From: RCC90-49c sp051016155
GTDB taxonomy: Bacteria; Bacteroidota; Bacteroidia; Cytophagales; Amoebophilaceae
DNA length: 64,000 bases
Direction of reading: 5' to 3'
Assembly: GCA_051016155.1 (NCBI GenBank)
Contig: CP136537.1
Coordinates: 682,001-746,000, forward strand
Every line of letters starts with the position of its first letter. The first letter of the stretch is position 1. Below, in pieces: positions 54,550 through 62,505 of the stretch. The notes beneath the pieces are model-generated. The model ran no database searches, had not been told where the DNA came from, and saw only the letters and a program-made list of their open reading frames with translations. Both the position numbers and the translations under genes were made by a program.

Positions 54550-54720
54550 TGGGCTTGGCCTGAGATTATTGCATTATTGGGCGGTGGAATCATTTGTTTA
54601 TTAGATCATTCCATTGCTGATTCATTTGGCTATTTTTAAACGCCTTTATAGCCCCAAAGACAGCCTATTTTGAATTCCAGAAGTGTGGCTCGTGCTCTTC
54701 TGCAACAGCCTCATAGCGCA
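54550..54720 (-). repeat. Dispersed intergenic repeat (GGCCTCAT family), copy E, reverse
   Basis: On the minus strand it reads TATGAGGCTGTTGCAGAAGA, AATAGGCTGTCTTTGGGGCT, TAAAGGCGTTTAAAAATAGC, then AATGAATCAGCAATGGAATG, AATAAACAAATGATTCC and CCCAATAATGCAATAATCTC. It shows the family's ends and the low-complexity portion together and fills most of the yebC-pgk gap. Confidence 0.5.
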
Positions 54721-54759
54721 ATCCTGCGCCCACTCTTAGCTTTCGCTTACCTTTAAGCC

Positions 54760-55944
54760 TTAGTCAAGCGCCTGTATACCAGGCAACACCTCTCCCCCTA
54801 GATAAGCTAGCAGCGCGCTTCCTCCTGTAGAGATGTGCGATACCTGGTCGGCATAGCCCAGGCTTTGGATGGCTGCAGCAGAGTCGCCCCCTCCAATGAG
54901 GGAAAAGGCCTCACTGGCAGTAGCTTGTGCTACTGCTGCGGCCACAGCATGCGTGCCTGCCCGAAAGTGTGGGATCTCAAACACCCCCATAGGCCCACAC
55001 CAGAGTACTGTTTGAGAAGCCTGAATAATAGCTGCAAATGCCTGCTGTGTCTGAGGGCCTATGTCTAAAGCCATCCAATCTGCTGGCACAGCGCCTCCGT
55101 CTACCAGCATGGTGTCTGCGCCCTCTCTTGCTTGACGAGCTGCTACTACATCTGTGGGGAACACTAGTCTTACCCCTTTTTGCTGAGCTTTTTTCACCAG
55201 CTGCTGCGCCACAGCCACTTGGTCAGGTTCCACCAAGGAAGCTCCTACCTGTCCCCCTAAGGCCTGTTGAAAAGTATGCGCTACAGCTCCTCCTATCAGC
55301 AAGTAGTCGACCCGATCTAACAAGTGCGCAATGGGGTTGATCTTATCAGCCACTTTACCTCCTCCTATGAGGGCGGTCAAGGGCTTTTGTTTCGGTGTCA
55401 GCACTTTGTCAGCGCTTTTCAGCTCTTGCTGCACTAAGTGGCCGGCTAGCTTATCGGTAAAGTACTGGGCTATAACAGCTGTGGAGGCATGCGCCCGATG
55501 GAGTGTGCCAAATGCATCATTTACAAATACATCGCCCCAAGCAGCCAGTGCTTGGGCCAGCTCAGGAGCACCTATGGTTTCTCCTGCCTGAAACCGAACA
55601 TTCTCTAACAAGAGTACTTCTCCAGGGGAGAGCTGTTGGACTTGTGTTTGTGCCTCAGGCCCTATACAACTGGAGGCAAAGGCGACCTCCCTGCCCAGGG
55701 CTTCGCTCAGCGAGGGAAGTAGGTGCTGCAGAGAAAAGCTCCTTTGATATCCTCTTTGGGGCCTTCCTAGGTGAGACATAAGCACAGCAGCCCCTCCGTC
55801 ATGCAGTACTTGCTGAATGGTGGGTATAGCGCCTCTGATGCGTGTATCATCCACCACCCGCAAGTGTTCATCCAGCGGCACATTGAAGTCTACTCGAATT
55901 AGGGCTTTTTTGTCTTGGAAGTTATAATCCTGTACATAGCGCAT
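54760..55944 (-). CDS. pgk: Phosphoglycerate kinase
   Basis: The 394-residue protein has the N-terminal substrate-binding motifs (KKALIRVDFNVPLDEHLRVVDDTRIRGAIPTI, VLMSHLGRPQRGY) and VLLLENVRFQAGE. The C-terminal ATP-binding part has ALIGGGKVADKI, TVLWCGPMGVFEIPHF and SLIGGGDSAAAIQSLG. It forms ATP from 1,3-bisphosphoglycerate in glycolysis. It is read alone on the minus strand. Confidence 0.96.
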   Translation of the reverse strand: MRYVQDYNFQDKKALIRVDFNVPLDEHLRVVDDTRIRGAIPTIQQVLHDGGAAVLMSHLGRPQRGYQRSFSLQHLLPSLSEALGREVAFASSCIGPEAQTQVQQLSPGEVLLLENVRFQAGETIGAPELAQALAAWGDVFVNDAFGTLHRAHASTAVIAQYFTDKLAGHLVQQELKSADKVLTPKQKPLTALIGGGKVADKINPIAHLLDRVDYLLIGGAVAHTFQQALGGQVGASLVEPDQVAVAQQLVKKAQQKGVRLVFPTDVVAARQAREGADTMLVDGGAVPADWMALDIGPQTQQAFAAIIQASQTVLWCGPMGVFEIPHFRAGTHAVAAAVAQATASEAFSLIGGGDSAAAIQSLGYADQVSHISTGGSALLAYLGGEVLPGIQALD

Positions 55945-55959
55945 GGGTATGGATAAAAG

Positions 55960-56055
55960 GGAGGTGGTTATATTATTGGTTTATTTTGTTATCTGTTTAT
56001 CTATTCATTGGCTTATTAGGTCATTTGTTTGTTTCCTATTGAGTTGTTGGTTCAG
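55960..56055. repeat. Low-complexity ATTGGTTTATTTTGTTATC-type stretch
   Basis: Degenerate T-rich units such as TATTGGTTTATTTTGTTATC, TGTTTATCTATTCATTGGC and TTATTAGGTCATTTGTTTGT fill the space between tsaC/sua5 and pgk. They are the complement of the CAATAAACAAAT text seen elsewhere. Confidence 0.5.
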
Positions 56056-56068
56056 TAAGACAAATGTA

Positions 56069-57100
56069 TCAGTCCATCACCCAACGACTGGCAGCTCTTT
56101 GTAGACGATCATTGATAGCTTGGCCAAGGCCTTGGTTAGGCACTGGAGTCCCCAGGATACAATCTACAGGCAGGGCATCTAGCGTTCGAAGGGCAGCAAA
56201 AAGATTTTGAGCTGCTTCCTCCAAGCTGCTGGTAGTAGAAAGCAGCACCTGATGATGCGGTGCCACCTCTGGATAGTGCTGATCAAACGCAAGCAGGCCT
56301 ACCTGTTGCTGCGTATAGCGTGCCAGTAAGTCAGGCATAGCACCAAGAAAAAATGGCTTGCTGGGGGCATAATGACTTTTTAAAGCGCCAGGGGCCGAAG
56401 GAGGGCTACCTACCGTACTAGCCACGCGTACAGGCCCTATCACTTGCTCAATGACCTCTACACTTGTTCCTCCTAGTCGATAGATTACCGCTTGCCCTGC
56501 TTCAAAACCAACAATGGTAGACTCAAGGCCGACCGTGCAAGGTCCCCCTGCCAAGATATAAGGAATTTGATGGCCTAGCTGCGCCTGTACATGCTGAGGC
56601 GTAGTAGGGCTGATGTAGCCAAAGGGATTGGCACTAGGCGCAGCCAGAGGAAAAGGGAGCTGCCGAAGTAGTTGAAGGGTCATGCCATGCTGGGGGATTC
56701 TTACTGCTACGCGAGGCAAGCCTGAAGTGACCAGGTCAGGAATGAGGGCTTTCTTCTCCAGAAGCAGTGTCAAAGGCCCAGGCCAAAAATGACGGGCTAG
56801 GGCCCAGGCTGGCGCAGGAGGGGCGTGTACAAAGTCTTGTATTTGTTCAAAACTACCAGCGTGCACAATCAGAGGGTCAAAGCTAGGGCGCTGCTTGATG
56901 TGAAAGAGTTTGGAGACAGCCGCCTTATCGTAAGCATTGGCAGCCAATCCATAAACAGTTTCAGTAGGCACCGCCACCACCTCACCCGCCTCCAAGAGCT
57001 GCCGGGCATACAAAATATCTGAGCCTAGGGTGGTCAATGCACTGAGTTGAGTTAGTGTAAGAAAATTTGTACTTCTTTTGCCGAAGTACTTAATTTGCAT
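56069..57100 (-). CDS. Threonylcarbamoyl-AMP synthase (Sua5 type)
   Basis: The 343-residue protein has an N-terminal YrdC domain (GEVVAVPTETVYGLAANAYDKAAVSKLFHIKQRPSFDPLIVH, FWPGPLTLLLEK, PSANPFGYISPTTPQHV, CTVGLESTIVGFE) and a C-terminal Sua5 domain (APGALKSHYAP…), so it is Sua5 rather than the short TsaC. It makes threonylcarbamoyl-AMP for the t6A37 modification of ANN-decoding tRNAs such as the tRNA-Ile here. A good promoter lies directly upstream. Confidence 0.94.
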   Translation of the reverse strand: MQIKYFGKRSTNFLTLTQLSALTTLGSDILYARQLLEAGEVVAVPTETVYGLAANAYDKAAVSKLFHIKQRPSFDPLIVHAGSFEQIQDFVHAPPAPAWALARHFWPGPLTLLLEKKALIPDLVTSGLPRVAVRIPQHGMTLQLLRQLPFPLAAPSANPFGYISPTTPQHVQAQLGHQIPYILAGGPCTVGLESTIVGFEAGQAVIYRLGGTSVEVIEQVIGPVRVASTVGSPPSAPGALKSHYAPSKPFFLGAMPDLLARYTQQQVGLLAFDQHYPEVAPHHQVLLSTTSSLEEAAQNLFAALRTLDALPVDCILGTPVPNQGLGQAINDRLQRAASRWVMD

Positions 57101-57111
57101 ATAGACGGCAG

Positions 57112-57142
57112 CAAAAATAAAACTTAAGCTTGTGAGTCAAAA
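57112..57142 (-). promoter_or_regulatory. Candidate sua5 promoter
   Basis: On the minus strand a TTTTTTG run provides a -33-like TTTG and is followed, 18 bp later, by TATTTTTG (-7 consensus TAnnTTTG, complement of 57112-57119). Transcription would start about 5 bp before the ATG at 57100, so the leader is very short. Confidence 0.55.
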
Positions 57143-57293
57143 AACAAAACTAATGCTGCGGTTTACCGCCGTAATGACCGTGCTATTAACATTAGGGATG
57201 CACCTACAGTTCGTAATTATTCCTGTATTAAGTATTTACAAACTCTGGCTTGTTATTGGGGCTTTTGTCTTGCTACTTATCTCTGGCCAATAG
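57132..57293 (+). CDS. Possible small two-helix membrane protein
   Basis: A 53-codon frame opens with GTG at 57132 (or ATG at 57153). It reads MLRFTAVMTVLLTLGMHLQF, then VIIPVLSIYKLWLVIGAFVLLLIS and GQ: two hydrophobic helices with a short polar N-terminus. The hydrophobic periodicity and full use of the gap between sua5 and greA suggest it is real, but no family is recognised. It is divergent from sua5. Confidence 0.45.
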   Translation: MSQKTKLMLRFTAVMTVLLTLGMHLQFVIIPVLSIYKLWLVIGAFVLLLISGQ

Positions 57294-57473
57294 CAGCGCG
57301 AGCAGCAGCCTACAAACCGCTTTTAGATTTATAGTAAATGCTCCCCGGCGTACGAGTATGTCCTTAGTAGGACAATATCTACTACAACGCTAAGGGGCGT
57401 AGCTATTTTACTTTCGCGTAACATTTAGCACCGCTCATCTATCAAAAGAACGAAGCATCTAATCCACACAGCC

Positions 57474-57947
57474 ATGGAAAAGATATCCTATTACACAGCA
57501 GAAGGCTTGCAGCGGCTCAGAGACGAGCTACATACATTGAAAACTGAAGGGAGAGCCAAAGTGGCAGATCAACTGCAAGAGGCTAGGGAAAAAGGCGATT
57601 TGAGTGAAAATGCCGAGTACGATGCAGCCAAAGAGGCCCAAGGGGTGCTAGAAGAGCGCATCAGGACCTTAGAAGGAGTAGTGGTCAATGCCCGCGTGAT
57701 TTCTCAAGAGGATATTGATACCTCCCAGGTCTCCATCTTGTCCAAAGTCAAAATTAAAAACAGTGCACAAGCAAAAACACTCACCTACACGCTTGTAGCC
57801 GAGGAAGAAGCTGACCTCAAGGCTGGGAAAATATCTATCGAATCTCCCATAGGGAAGGGATTACTAGGCAAAAAAGTAGGAGAGACAGCAACAATTGATG
57901 CACCGTCTGGTAAGCTAGTATTTGAATTGCTAGACATCAGCGTTTAG
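57474..57947 (+). CDS. greA: Transcription elongation factor GreA
   Basis: The 157-residue protein has an N-terminal coiled coil with the tip acidic residues (EKGDLSENAEYDAAKEAQGVLEERIRTLE) and a C-terminal FKBP-like domain (ESPIGKGLLGKKVGETATIDAPSG). GreA enters the RNA polymerase secondary channel and promotes cleavage of backtracked RNA. Confidence 0.96.
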   Translation: MEKISYYTAEGLQRLRDELHTLKTEGRAKVADQLQEAREKGDLSENAEYDAAKEAQGVLEERIRTLEGVVVNARVISQEDIDTSQVSILSKVKIKNSAQAKTLTYTLVAEEEADLKAGKISIESPIGKGLLGKKVGETATIDAPSGKLVFELLDISV

Positions 57948-58030
57948 ACCTAGCTTACGGATCAATTGGACCGATGGTCTTGCAACTTGCTTGTTAACCT
58001 TATGCAGGTCATTCGAAGGGGAGGCACTGC

Positions 58031-58130
58031 CTCGTTCTATCATGCTGAGCTGTAGCGAAACATCTTCGCGCAGTCCACTACGCCAAGGCCCCTCGCCAAG
58101 CTCGGAATGATCCTACGACTGCGTAAAGTG
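58031..58130 (+). repeat. Dispersed GTCATGTTGAGC-type repeat, diverged copy
   Basis: CTCGTTCTATCATGCTGAGC, TAGCGAAACATCTTCGCGCA and GTCCACTACGCCAAGG correspond to the better copy at 20967-21055. It ends with CTCGGAATGATCCTACGA, partly complementary to its beginning. Confidence 0.55.
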
Positions 58131-58159
58131 GTGAGTTCCTCATCTAGAGATCAACACAA

Positions 58160-58570
58160 ATGCCTAGCCTATTTACCAAAATCATCAACAGAGATTTGCC
58201 CAGCCACATTGTAGCTGAAGAAGCTCATTATATGGCTTTTTTAGATATTCACCCTTTGGCACTGGGGCACACGCTGGTAGTACCCAAACAAGAGGTAGAT
58301 AATCTGTTTGACCTAGAGGACTCTATACTCAGTGGGCTCATGCTTTTTGCCAAGCGGGTGGCCATAGGCATTCAGCAAGTAGTGCCGTGCTTGCGTGTGG
58401 GCATGGCAGTGGTAGGCTTGGAAGTCCCTCACGCACACATCCACTTACTCCCGCTCAATGGCCCCTACGACATTGATTTTAAGAAACCTCAGTTACAGCT
58501 GAGCCAAGCAAAGCTGCGCAACATAGCCGCTCAGCTGTACGCAGCCATATCTCAAGGACGCCATATCTAG
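58160..58570 (+). CDS. HIT-family nucleotide-binding protein
   Basis: At 136 residues it is a single HIT domain. FTKIINRDLPSHIVAEEAHYMAFLDIHPLALGHTLVVPKQEVDNLFDL is the typical beginning, and VPHAHIHLLPL provides the histidine triad HxHxH. HIT proteins hydrolyse or transfer nucleoside phosphoramidates and dinucleotides; the exact substrate is unknown. It is convergent with the VanX-like gene, 3 bp away. Confidence 0.92.
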   Translation: MPSLFTKIINRDLPSHIVAEEAHYMAFLDIHPLALGHTLVVPKQEVDNLFDLEDSILSGLMLFAKRVAIGIQQVVPCLRVGMAVVGLEVPHAHIHLLPLNGPYDIDFKKPQLQLSQAKLRNIAAQLYAAISQGRHI

Positions 58571-58573
58571 TGA

Positions 58574-59332
58574 TCAGCGCACTGGGAAGTCGTAAGCCTC
58601 AGAGAAGGGTTCGTCTCGGAGTGTGAAGTGCCACCATTCCTTGCCATAAGGCATAAATCCATGCTTTACCATCAGTTTTCTTAGGCGTCTTCTGTTCTCT
58701 TGTGCTTGCCTACTTATTAGATCACTCTCATAATGCGATATCGTATCAAATAGATCAAAAGGGGACCCCATATCTATCTCCTGTCCTTCATTATCTACGA
58801 TCGTCAAGTCAACTGTACTTCCACGGGAGTGGCTATATTGTTTGTCAATGTAGCCCTGCTGAAAGAGTTCGCGCTTGTCTGCTATATTAGGATAGAATAT
58901 GTCTCTCATTTTTTGGTCAGCCAAGTCTTGGCTCCACTGCCAAAAATCATCCACTGACCGCTGTGGGCGATAGCCATCATAGACACGAAGGGTGTATTTT
59001 CCTTTGGAGCGCGTTCTTAAAGTGGCCTGTGCAGTAGCCAACGCTCTGGCCGCTGCTTCAGTGAGAATGATGACAGGCCTTTCGTATCCCTCAATCGGCC
59101 TACCTACAAAGTTGTTTTCACCCGCATATCGCACCTCTTGCTGAATGGTAGGATCTATATCAGCAAGATATACAAAACCTTCAGGTAGTTGACCAGGCGC
59201 TTCTTTCACTTGAATAGCGAAAAGGGCAAGTTGAGAGGATTGTGTGCTGTTTTGATAGGCCCATAAACTAAGTGTACTCACAGTTCCCATCCCAATGGTC
59301 AAGGCCAGTTTGGTTATATTTGCCTGCGGCAT
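58574..59332 (-). CDS. D-alanyl-D-alanine dipeptidase (VanX/DdpX-like, M15D)
   Basis: The 252-residue protein has a hydrophobic N-terminal segment (LALTIGMGTVSTLSLWAYQ), indicating export. The zinc peptidase core follows: LRVYDGYRPQRSVDDFWQW, YSHSRGSTVDLTIVD (SxHxxGxxxD) and GKEWWHFTLRDEPF (ExxH). It would cleave D-Ala-D-Ala in the periplasm, for recycling of cell-wall dipeptide; no resistance role can be inferred without vanHA genes. Confidence 0.88.
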   Translation of the reverse strand: MPQANITKLALTIGMGTVSTLSLWAYQNSTQSSQLALFAIQVKEAPGQLPEGFVYLADIDPTIQQEVRYAGENNFVGRPIEGYERPVIILTEAAARALATAQATLRTRSKGKYTLRVYDGYRPQRSVDDFWQWSQDLADQKMRDIFYPNIADKRELFQQGYIDKQYSHSRGSTVDLTIVDNEGQEIDMGSPFDLFDTISHYESDLISRQAQENRRRLRKLMVKHGFMPYGKEWWHFTLRDEPFSEAYDFPVR

Positions 59333-59386
59333 ATTGACTAACTTAGATTGAACAAATATTTACTGTTCAAAAATAGATTTAATTAT

Positions 59387-61069
59387 ATGGAAAAGTATAC
59401 TTGGCTGCAACACTATGCTCCATTTGTACCTCCTACCATTGATCCTGACTGCTACGACTCTCTAGTTAGCTTACTCGAGGAGGCTTTAACCCACTACCGT
59501 AATTTACCCATGGTGGAGAACATGGGGAAAGTGCTGACTTACCACGAAGTGGATGAACTGTCCAAAGCTTTCGCAGCTTATTTACAAAACCACACAGCAC
59601 TCCAGCCTGGCGACCGCGTCGCTATTCAGCTCCCTAATCTGCTACAATATCCTGTGGCACTACTGGGCACCCTCAGAGCAGGCATGGTGGTGGTCAATGT
59701 CAATCCTTTGTATACACCGTACGAAATGGAGCACCAGCTTCGGGATGCTGGTGCCAAGGGTATTGTCATTCTGGCTAACTTTGCACACCACCTGGAGCAG
59801 ATAATGCCTTCCACCTCGCTGCAAACAGTGATAGTCACAGCGTTAGGAGACATGCTGGGAGGCCTGAAAGGCCCATTGACCAATCTTGTTGTCAAGCATA
59901 TCAAGCGGCTCGTCCCTCGCTACCATCTACCCAATGCTGTGGCTTGGAAGCAGGTGCTTCAGCTAGGAAGCCAAACAAGTTTCAGCCCAGTCAAGTTGCA
60001 CCAAGACCAGGCAGCTTTCTTGCAATACACAGGGGGCACTACAGGGACCTCTAAAGGGGCTGTGCTGACCCATCGGAACATGGTGGCCAACCTAATGCAG
60101 ATGGTCGCTTTTATGCGCGTCAAGCTGAAAGAAGGCCAAGAAGTAGCCATCACGCCACTGCCTCTTTATCACATCTTTTCTCTAACGGTCAACTTATTGG
60201 CCATGATCAAGTTGGGCGCTAAGAATGTGCTCATCACTAACCCCAGAGACCTACCTGGCTTCATCCAAGAGCTGCGCAAACATCGCTTTACGTTTATTAC
60301 AGGGGTTAATACATTGTTCAGTGGCTTGCTGGCTCAGCCAGCCTTTGCAGCCCTGGATTTTTCTAGCCTCAAGGTGGCTGTGGCAGGAGGTGTAGCACTG
60401 CAGCGGACGGTAGCCGAGCAATGGGAAGCCATTACAGACATTCCTTTAGTAGAAGGTTATGGCCTGACAGAGGCTTCGCCAGTAGTGACCTGCAGTATGC
60501 TCGATGGCACCCATCGTATAGGGACCATCGGAGTGCCACTGCCTAGTACTGAAGTGAAGATAGCCGATGATCAGGGCCGAGCAGTACCTACTGGCACGCC
60601 AGGGGACTTACTGGTCAAAGGCCCTCAAGTAATGCAAGCATACTGGCAACAACCAGAAGAAACAGCGCAAGTATTGGTAGAAGGCTGGCTCCAAACAGGA
60701 GATATCGCCATCATGGATGCTGATGGCTTCGTCACTATTCTTGACCGTAAGAAAGAGATGATCAATGTGTCAGGCTTCAATGTGTATCCTAACGAAATCG
60801 AAAGTGTAGTCAGCGAACATCCGCAAGTACTCGAAGTGGGGGCTATTGGTGTGCCAGATGAAGATGCTAAAGAGGGCGTTAAGGTGTGTGTAGTCAGAAA
60901 AGACGCTACGCTTACTGAAAAAGAACTAATCGCGCATTGTAGAGAGCGATTGACTAGATACAAAGTGCCCAAGTACATTGAGTTTAGGGATAGTATCCCT
61001 AAATCTAATGTAGGGAAGGTGCTGCGTAGGGTCCTTCAAGAGGAAGCGATACAACAGGGAAGCCACTAA
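59387..61069 (+). CDS. fadD: Long-chain fatty-acid--CoA ligase
   Basis: From the ATG at 59387 (MEKYTWLQHYAPFVPPTIDPDCYDSLVSLLEE) the protein has 560 residues. ANL-superfamily motifs: FLQYTGGTTGTSKGAVLTHRNMVANL (ATP binding), VEGYGLTEASPVVTC, WLQTGDIAIMDADGFVTILDRKKEMINVSGFNVYPNEIE and the catalytic Lys near PKSNVGKVLRR. It activates fatty acids to acyl-CoA, from exogenous or recycled lipid. It is divergent from the VanX-like gene. Confidence 0.92.
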   Translation: MEKYTWLQHYAPFVPPTIDPDCYDSLVSLLEEALTHYRNLPMVENMGKVLTYHEVDELSKAFAAYLQNHTALQPGDRVAIQLPNLLQYPVALLGTLRAGMVVVNVNPLYTPYEMEHQLRDAGAKGIVILANFAHHLEQIMPSTSLQTVIVTALGDMLGGLKGPLTNLVVKHIKRLVPRYHLPNAVAWKQVLQLGSQTSFSPVKLHQDQAAFLQYTGGTTGTSKGAVLTHRNMVANLMQMVAFMRVKLKEGQEVAITPLPLYHIFSLTVNLLAMIKLGAKNVLITNPRDLPGFIQELRKHRFTFITGVNTLFSGLLAQPAFAALDFSSLKVAVAGGVALQRTVAEQWEAITDIPLVEGYGLTEASPVVTCSMLDGTHRIGTIGVPLPSTEVKIADDQGRAVPTGTPGDLLVKGPQVMQAYWQQPEETAQVLVEGWLQTGDIAIMDADGFVTILDRKKEMINVSGFNVYPNEIESVVSEHPQVLEVGAIGVPDEDAKEGVKVCVVRKDATLTEKELIAHCRERLTRYKVPKYIEFRDSIPKSNVGKVLRRVLQEEAIQQGSH

Positions 61070-61300
61070 GAGTCCATTGGGTGATTTACTGATCCTATGA
61101 TTGGGTGATTGTGTTCATTATCACTTGATAATAAAATGGGTTCTACTCGTTTATTGCAGCGCTTTGCAGTAACTTCGACGCAGCTTAAACCAATCACTGA
61201 CACAACAGTAGGGTTGTTCCGAGCATATGTGATGCATCTCATCACAACAGGCCTTACGAAAACGCTACCGCACAGAGTGGGCTAAATATTTTGAAGAATC
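61070..61300. other. Intergenic region
   Basis: Short degenerate text (TTGGGTGATTTACTGATCCT, GATTGGGTGATTGTGTTCAT) follows fadD, resembling the low-complexity family. The remainder shows no gene or RNA that I recognise. Confidence 0.4.
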
Positions 61301-61774
61301 TTGACGAAGACACAACGCATCGCACATAGCTTTCTAGTTACATGGACAACGGTATGGCTCCTGACCGCTGTCAGCTGCCGCGATTTTGAGGACGAACGTA
61401 CACACTACAAGTCTAGCGTTAGGGTCGAGTTTAAGCCTGATGGAAAAGACAAAGAAAAAATAAAAATCAGCTCTATTACTGTAGAGGGTGTCGCAACACC
61501 GCTCGATATTTCGACTGTAGGACTTAGCTACGACCTTCCTCTAGACCCTGATGCTGACTCTAGAGTATTTGTCATCCACAGTGATGCTCCCAATTCGCCC
61601 CATACATTGACGATAAAGTATGAACGGGTCGTATCACTCATCTCTCACCAGCGAGGTGCGCAGCAAGAATATGTGCTCAAAAAGGTGTCTTCTTCTTTTA
61701 GTAAACAACCCAAAATGATCCATAATCACTTGAGTTACAACAATAGCGAATCTGATGTCCAGGTCTTCTTTTAG
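61301..61774 (+). CDS. DUF6452-like small lipoprotein
   Basis: The TTG at 61301 starts a 157-residue frame with a lipoprotein-type signal (HSFLVTWTTVWLLTAVSC, Cys26). The rest is beta-rich (VRVEFKPDGKDKEKIKISSITVEGVATPLDISTVGLSYDLPLDP…HTLTIKYERVVSLIS…KVSSSFSKQPKMIHNHLSYN). Size, position and end region resemble the DUF6452 proteins that precede DUF6048 genes in Bacteroidota; the assignment is from memory. It overlaps the next gene by 20 bp. Confidence 0.65.
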   Translation: MTKTQRIAHSFLVTWTTVWLLTAVSCRDFEDERTHYKSSVRVEFKPDGKDKEKIKISSITVEGVATPLDISTVGLSYDLPLDPDADSRVFVIHSDAPNSPHTLTIKYERVVSLISHQRGAQQEYVLKKVSSSFSKQPKMIHNHLSYNNSESDVQVFF

Positions 61775-62495
61775 TGCGGTATTGATGCTTGGGCTATGGC
61801 TAACTAGCTCAGCCAGCTGGGCCCACACACGTTACTGGCCTACGGGTGTGCAGGTAAGCACAGATGTGGTTCGGCCTTTCTACTACAAACTGTATCAGAA
61901 GACAGGGTTTCAATATGAGCTCAATGCGTCGGTCGACTTTGCCAGGGTCATGCTAGAGGGAGACTATGGCTGGGGCAGTATTCATTGGCAAGGGAAGGAC
62001 AAAACCACTCAAATTCCTTCTAGCTATCAGAGTGTAGGCCAGTACTTTCGTGTAGGGCTGAACTATAACTGCCTTCGCGACACGCCCGATAGAAATGCTG
62101 CTTTTTTGGGCGTACGTTACGCCATGGGTTTCTTTAAAGATCAACTCAAGAGCCAAGTCACTTATGAAGGGCAATACCAGGACCCCAAGACAGTCGCTGT
62201 TGAGAATGGTCGCTTGATAGACGCACAACAAGATGACGTACGTGCGCGTTGGTTCGAAGCAGTGGCAGGCGTCAAGGTGAGAGTCTGGGAAGTGCTGTAT
62301 ATAGGCTGCACCTTGCGCTACAAGTTTTTGCTTAGCATCGATCGTGCTACTTCCTACCTCCCCTATGACATTCTAGGGTGGGGCTTCCATGACGATGAAG
62401 CCTTTGGTATTAACTACTACGTTTCTTTGCGCATCCCCTTTGTGCGTGACACACTTCCCAACAGCTCGGAGCAAGGGGGTGTCTCTGATCGATAA
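61755..62495 (+). CDS. DUF6048-like outer-membrane beta-barrel protein
   Basis: The 246-residue protein has a signal peptide (FSAVLMLGLWLTSSASWA). The mature part shows alternating strands: GVQVSTDVVRPFYYKLYQKTGFQYELNASVDFARVMLEGDYGWGSIHW, QYFRVGLNYNCLRD, AAFLGVRYAMGFF, FEAVAGVKVRVWEVLYIGCTLRYKFLL, ending with an aromatic-rich strand (YYVSLRIPF). This matches the DUF6048 pattern, a probable outer-membrane barrel of unknown function. It is translationally coupled to the upstream lipoprotein and converges with nadK. Confidence 0.72.
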   Translation: MSRSSFSAVLMLGLWLTSSASWAHTRYWPTGVQVSTDVVRPFYYKLYQKTGFQYELNASVDFARVMLEGDYGWGSIHWQGKDKTTQIPSSYQSVGQYFRVGLNYNCLRDTPDRNAAFLGVRYAMGFFKDQLKSQVTYEGQYQDPKTVAVENGRLIDAQQDDVRARWFEAVAGVKVRVWEVLYIGCTLRYKFLLSIDRATSYLPYDILGWGFHDDEAFGINYYVSLRIPFVRDTLPNSSEQGGVSDR

Positions 62496-62505
62496 ACCGC
62501 TCTTG

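Noticed and set aside
58574..59332. Vancomycin-resistance gene vanX
   Set aside because: The M15D dipeptidase occurs widely for dipeptide recycling, and no vanH/vanA or regulator genes are adjacent.
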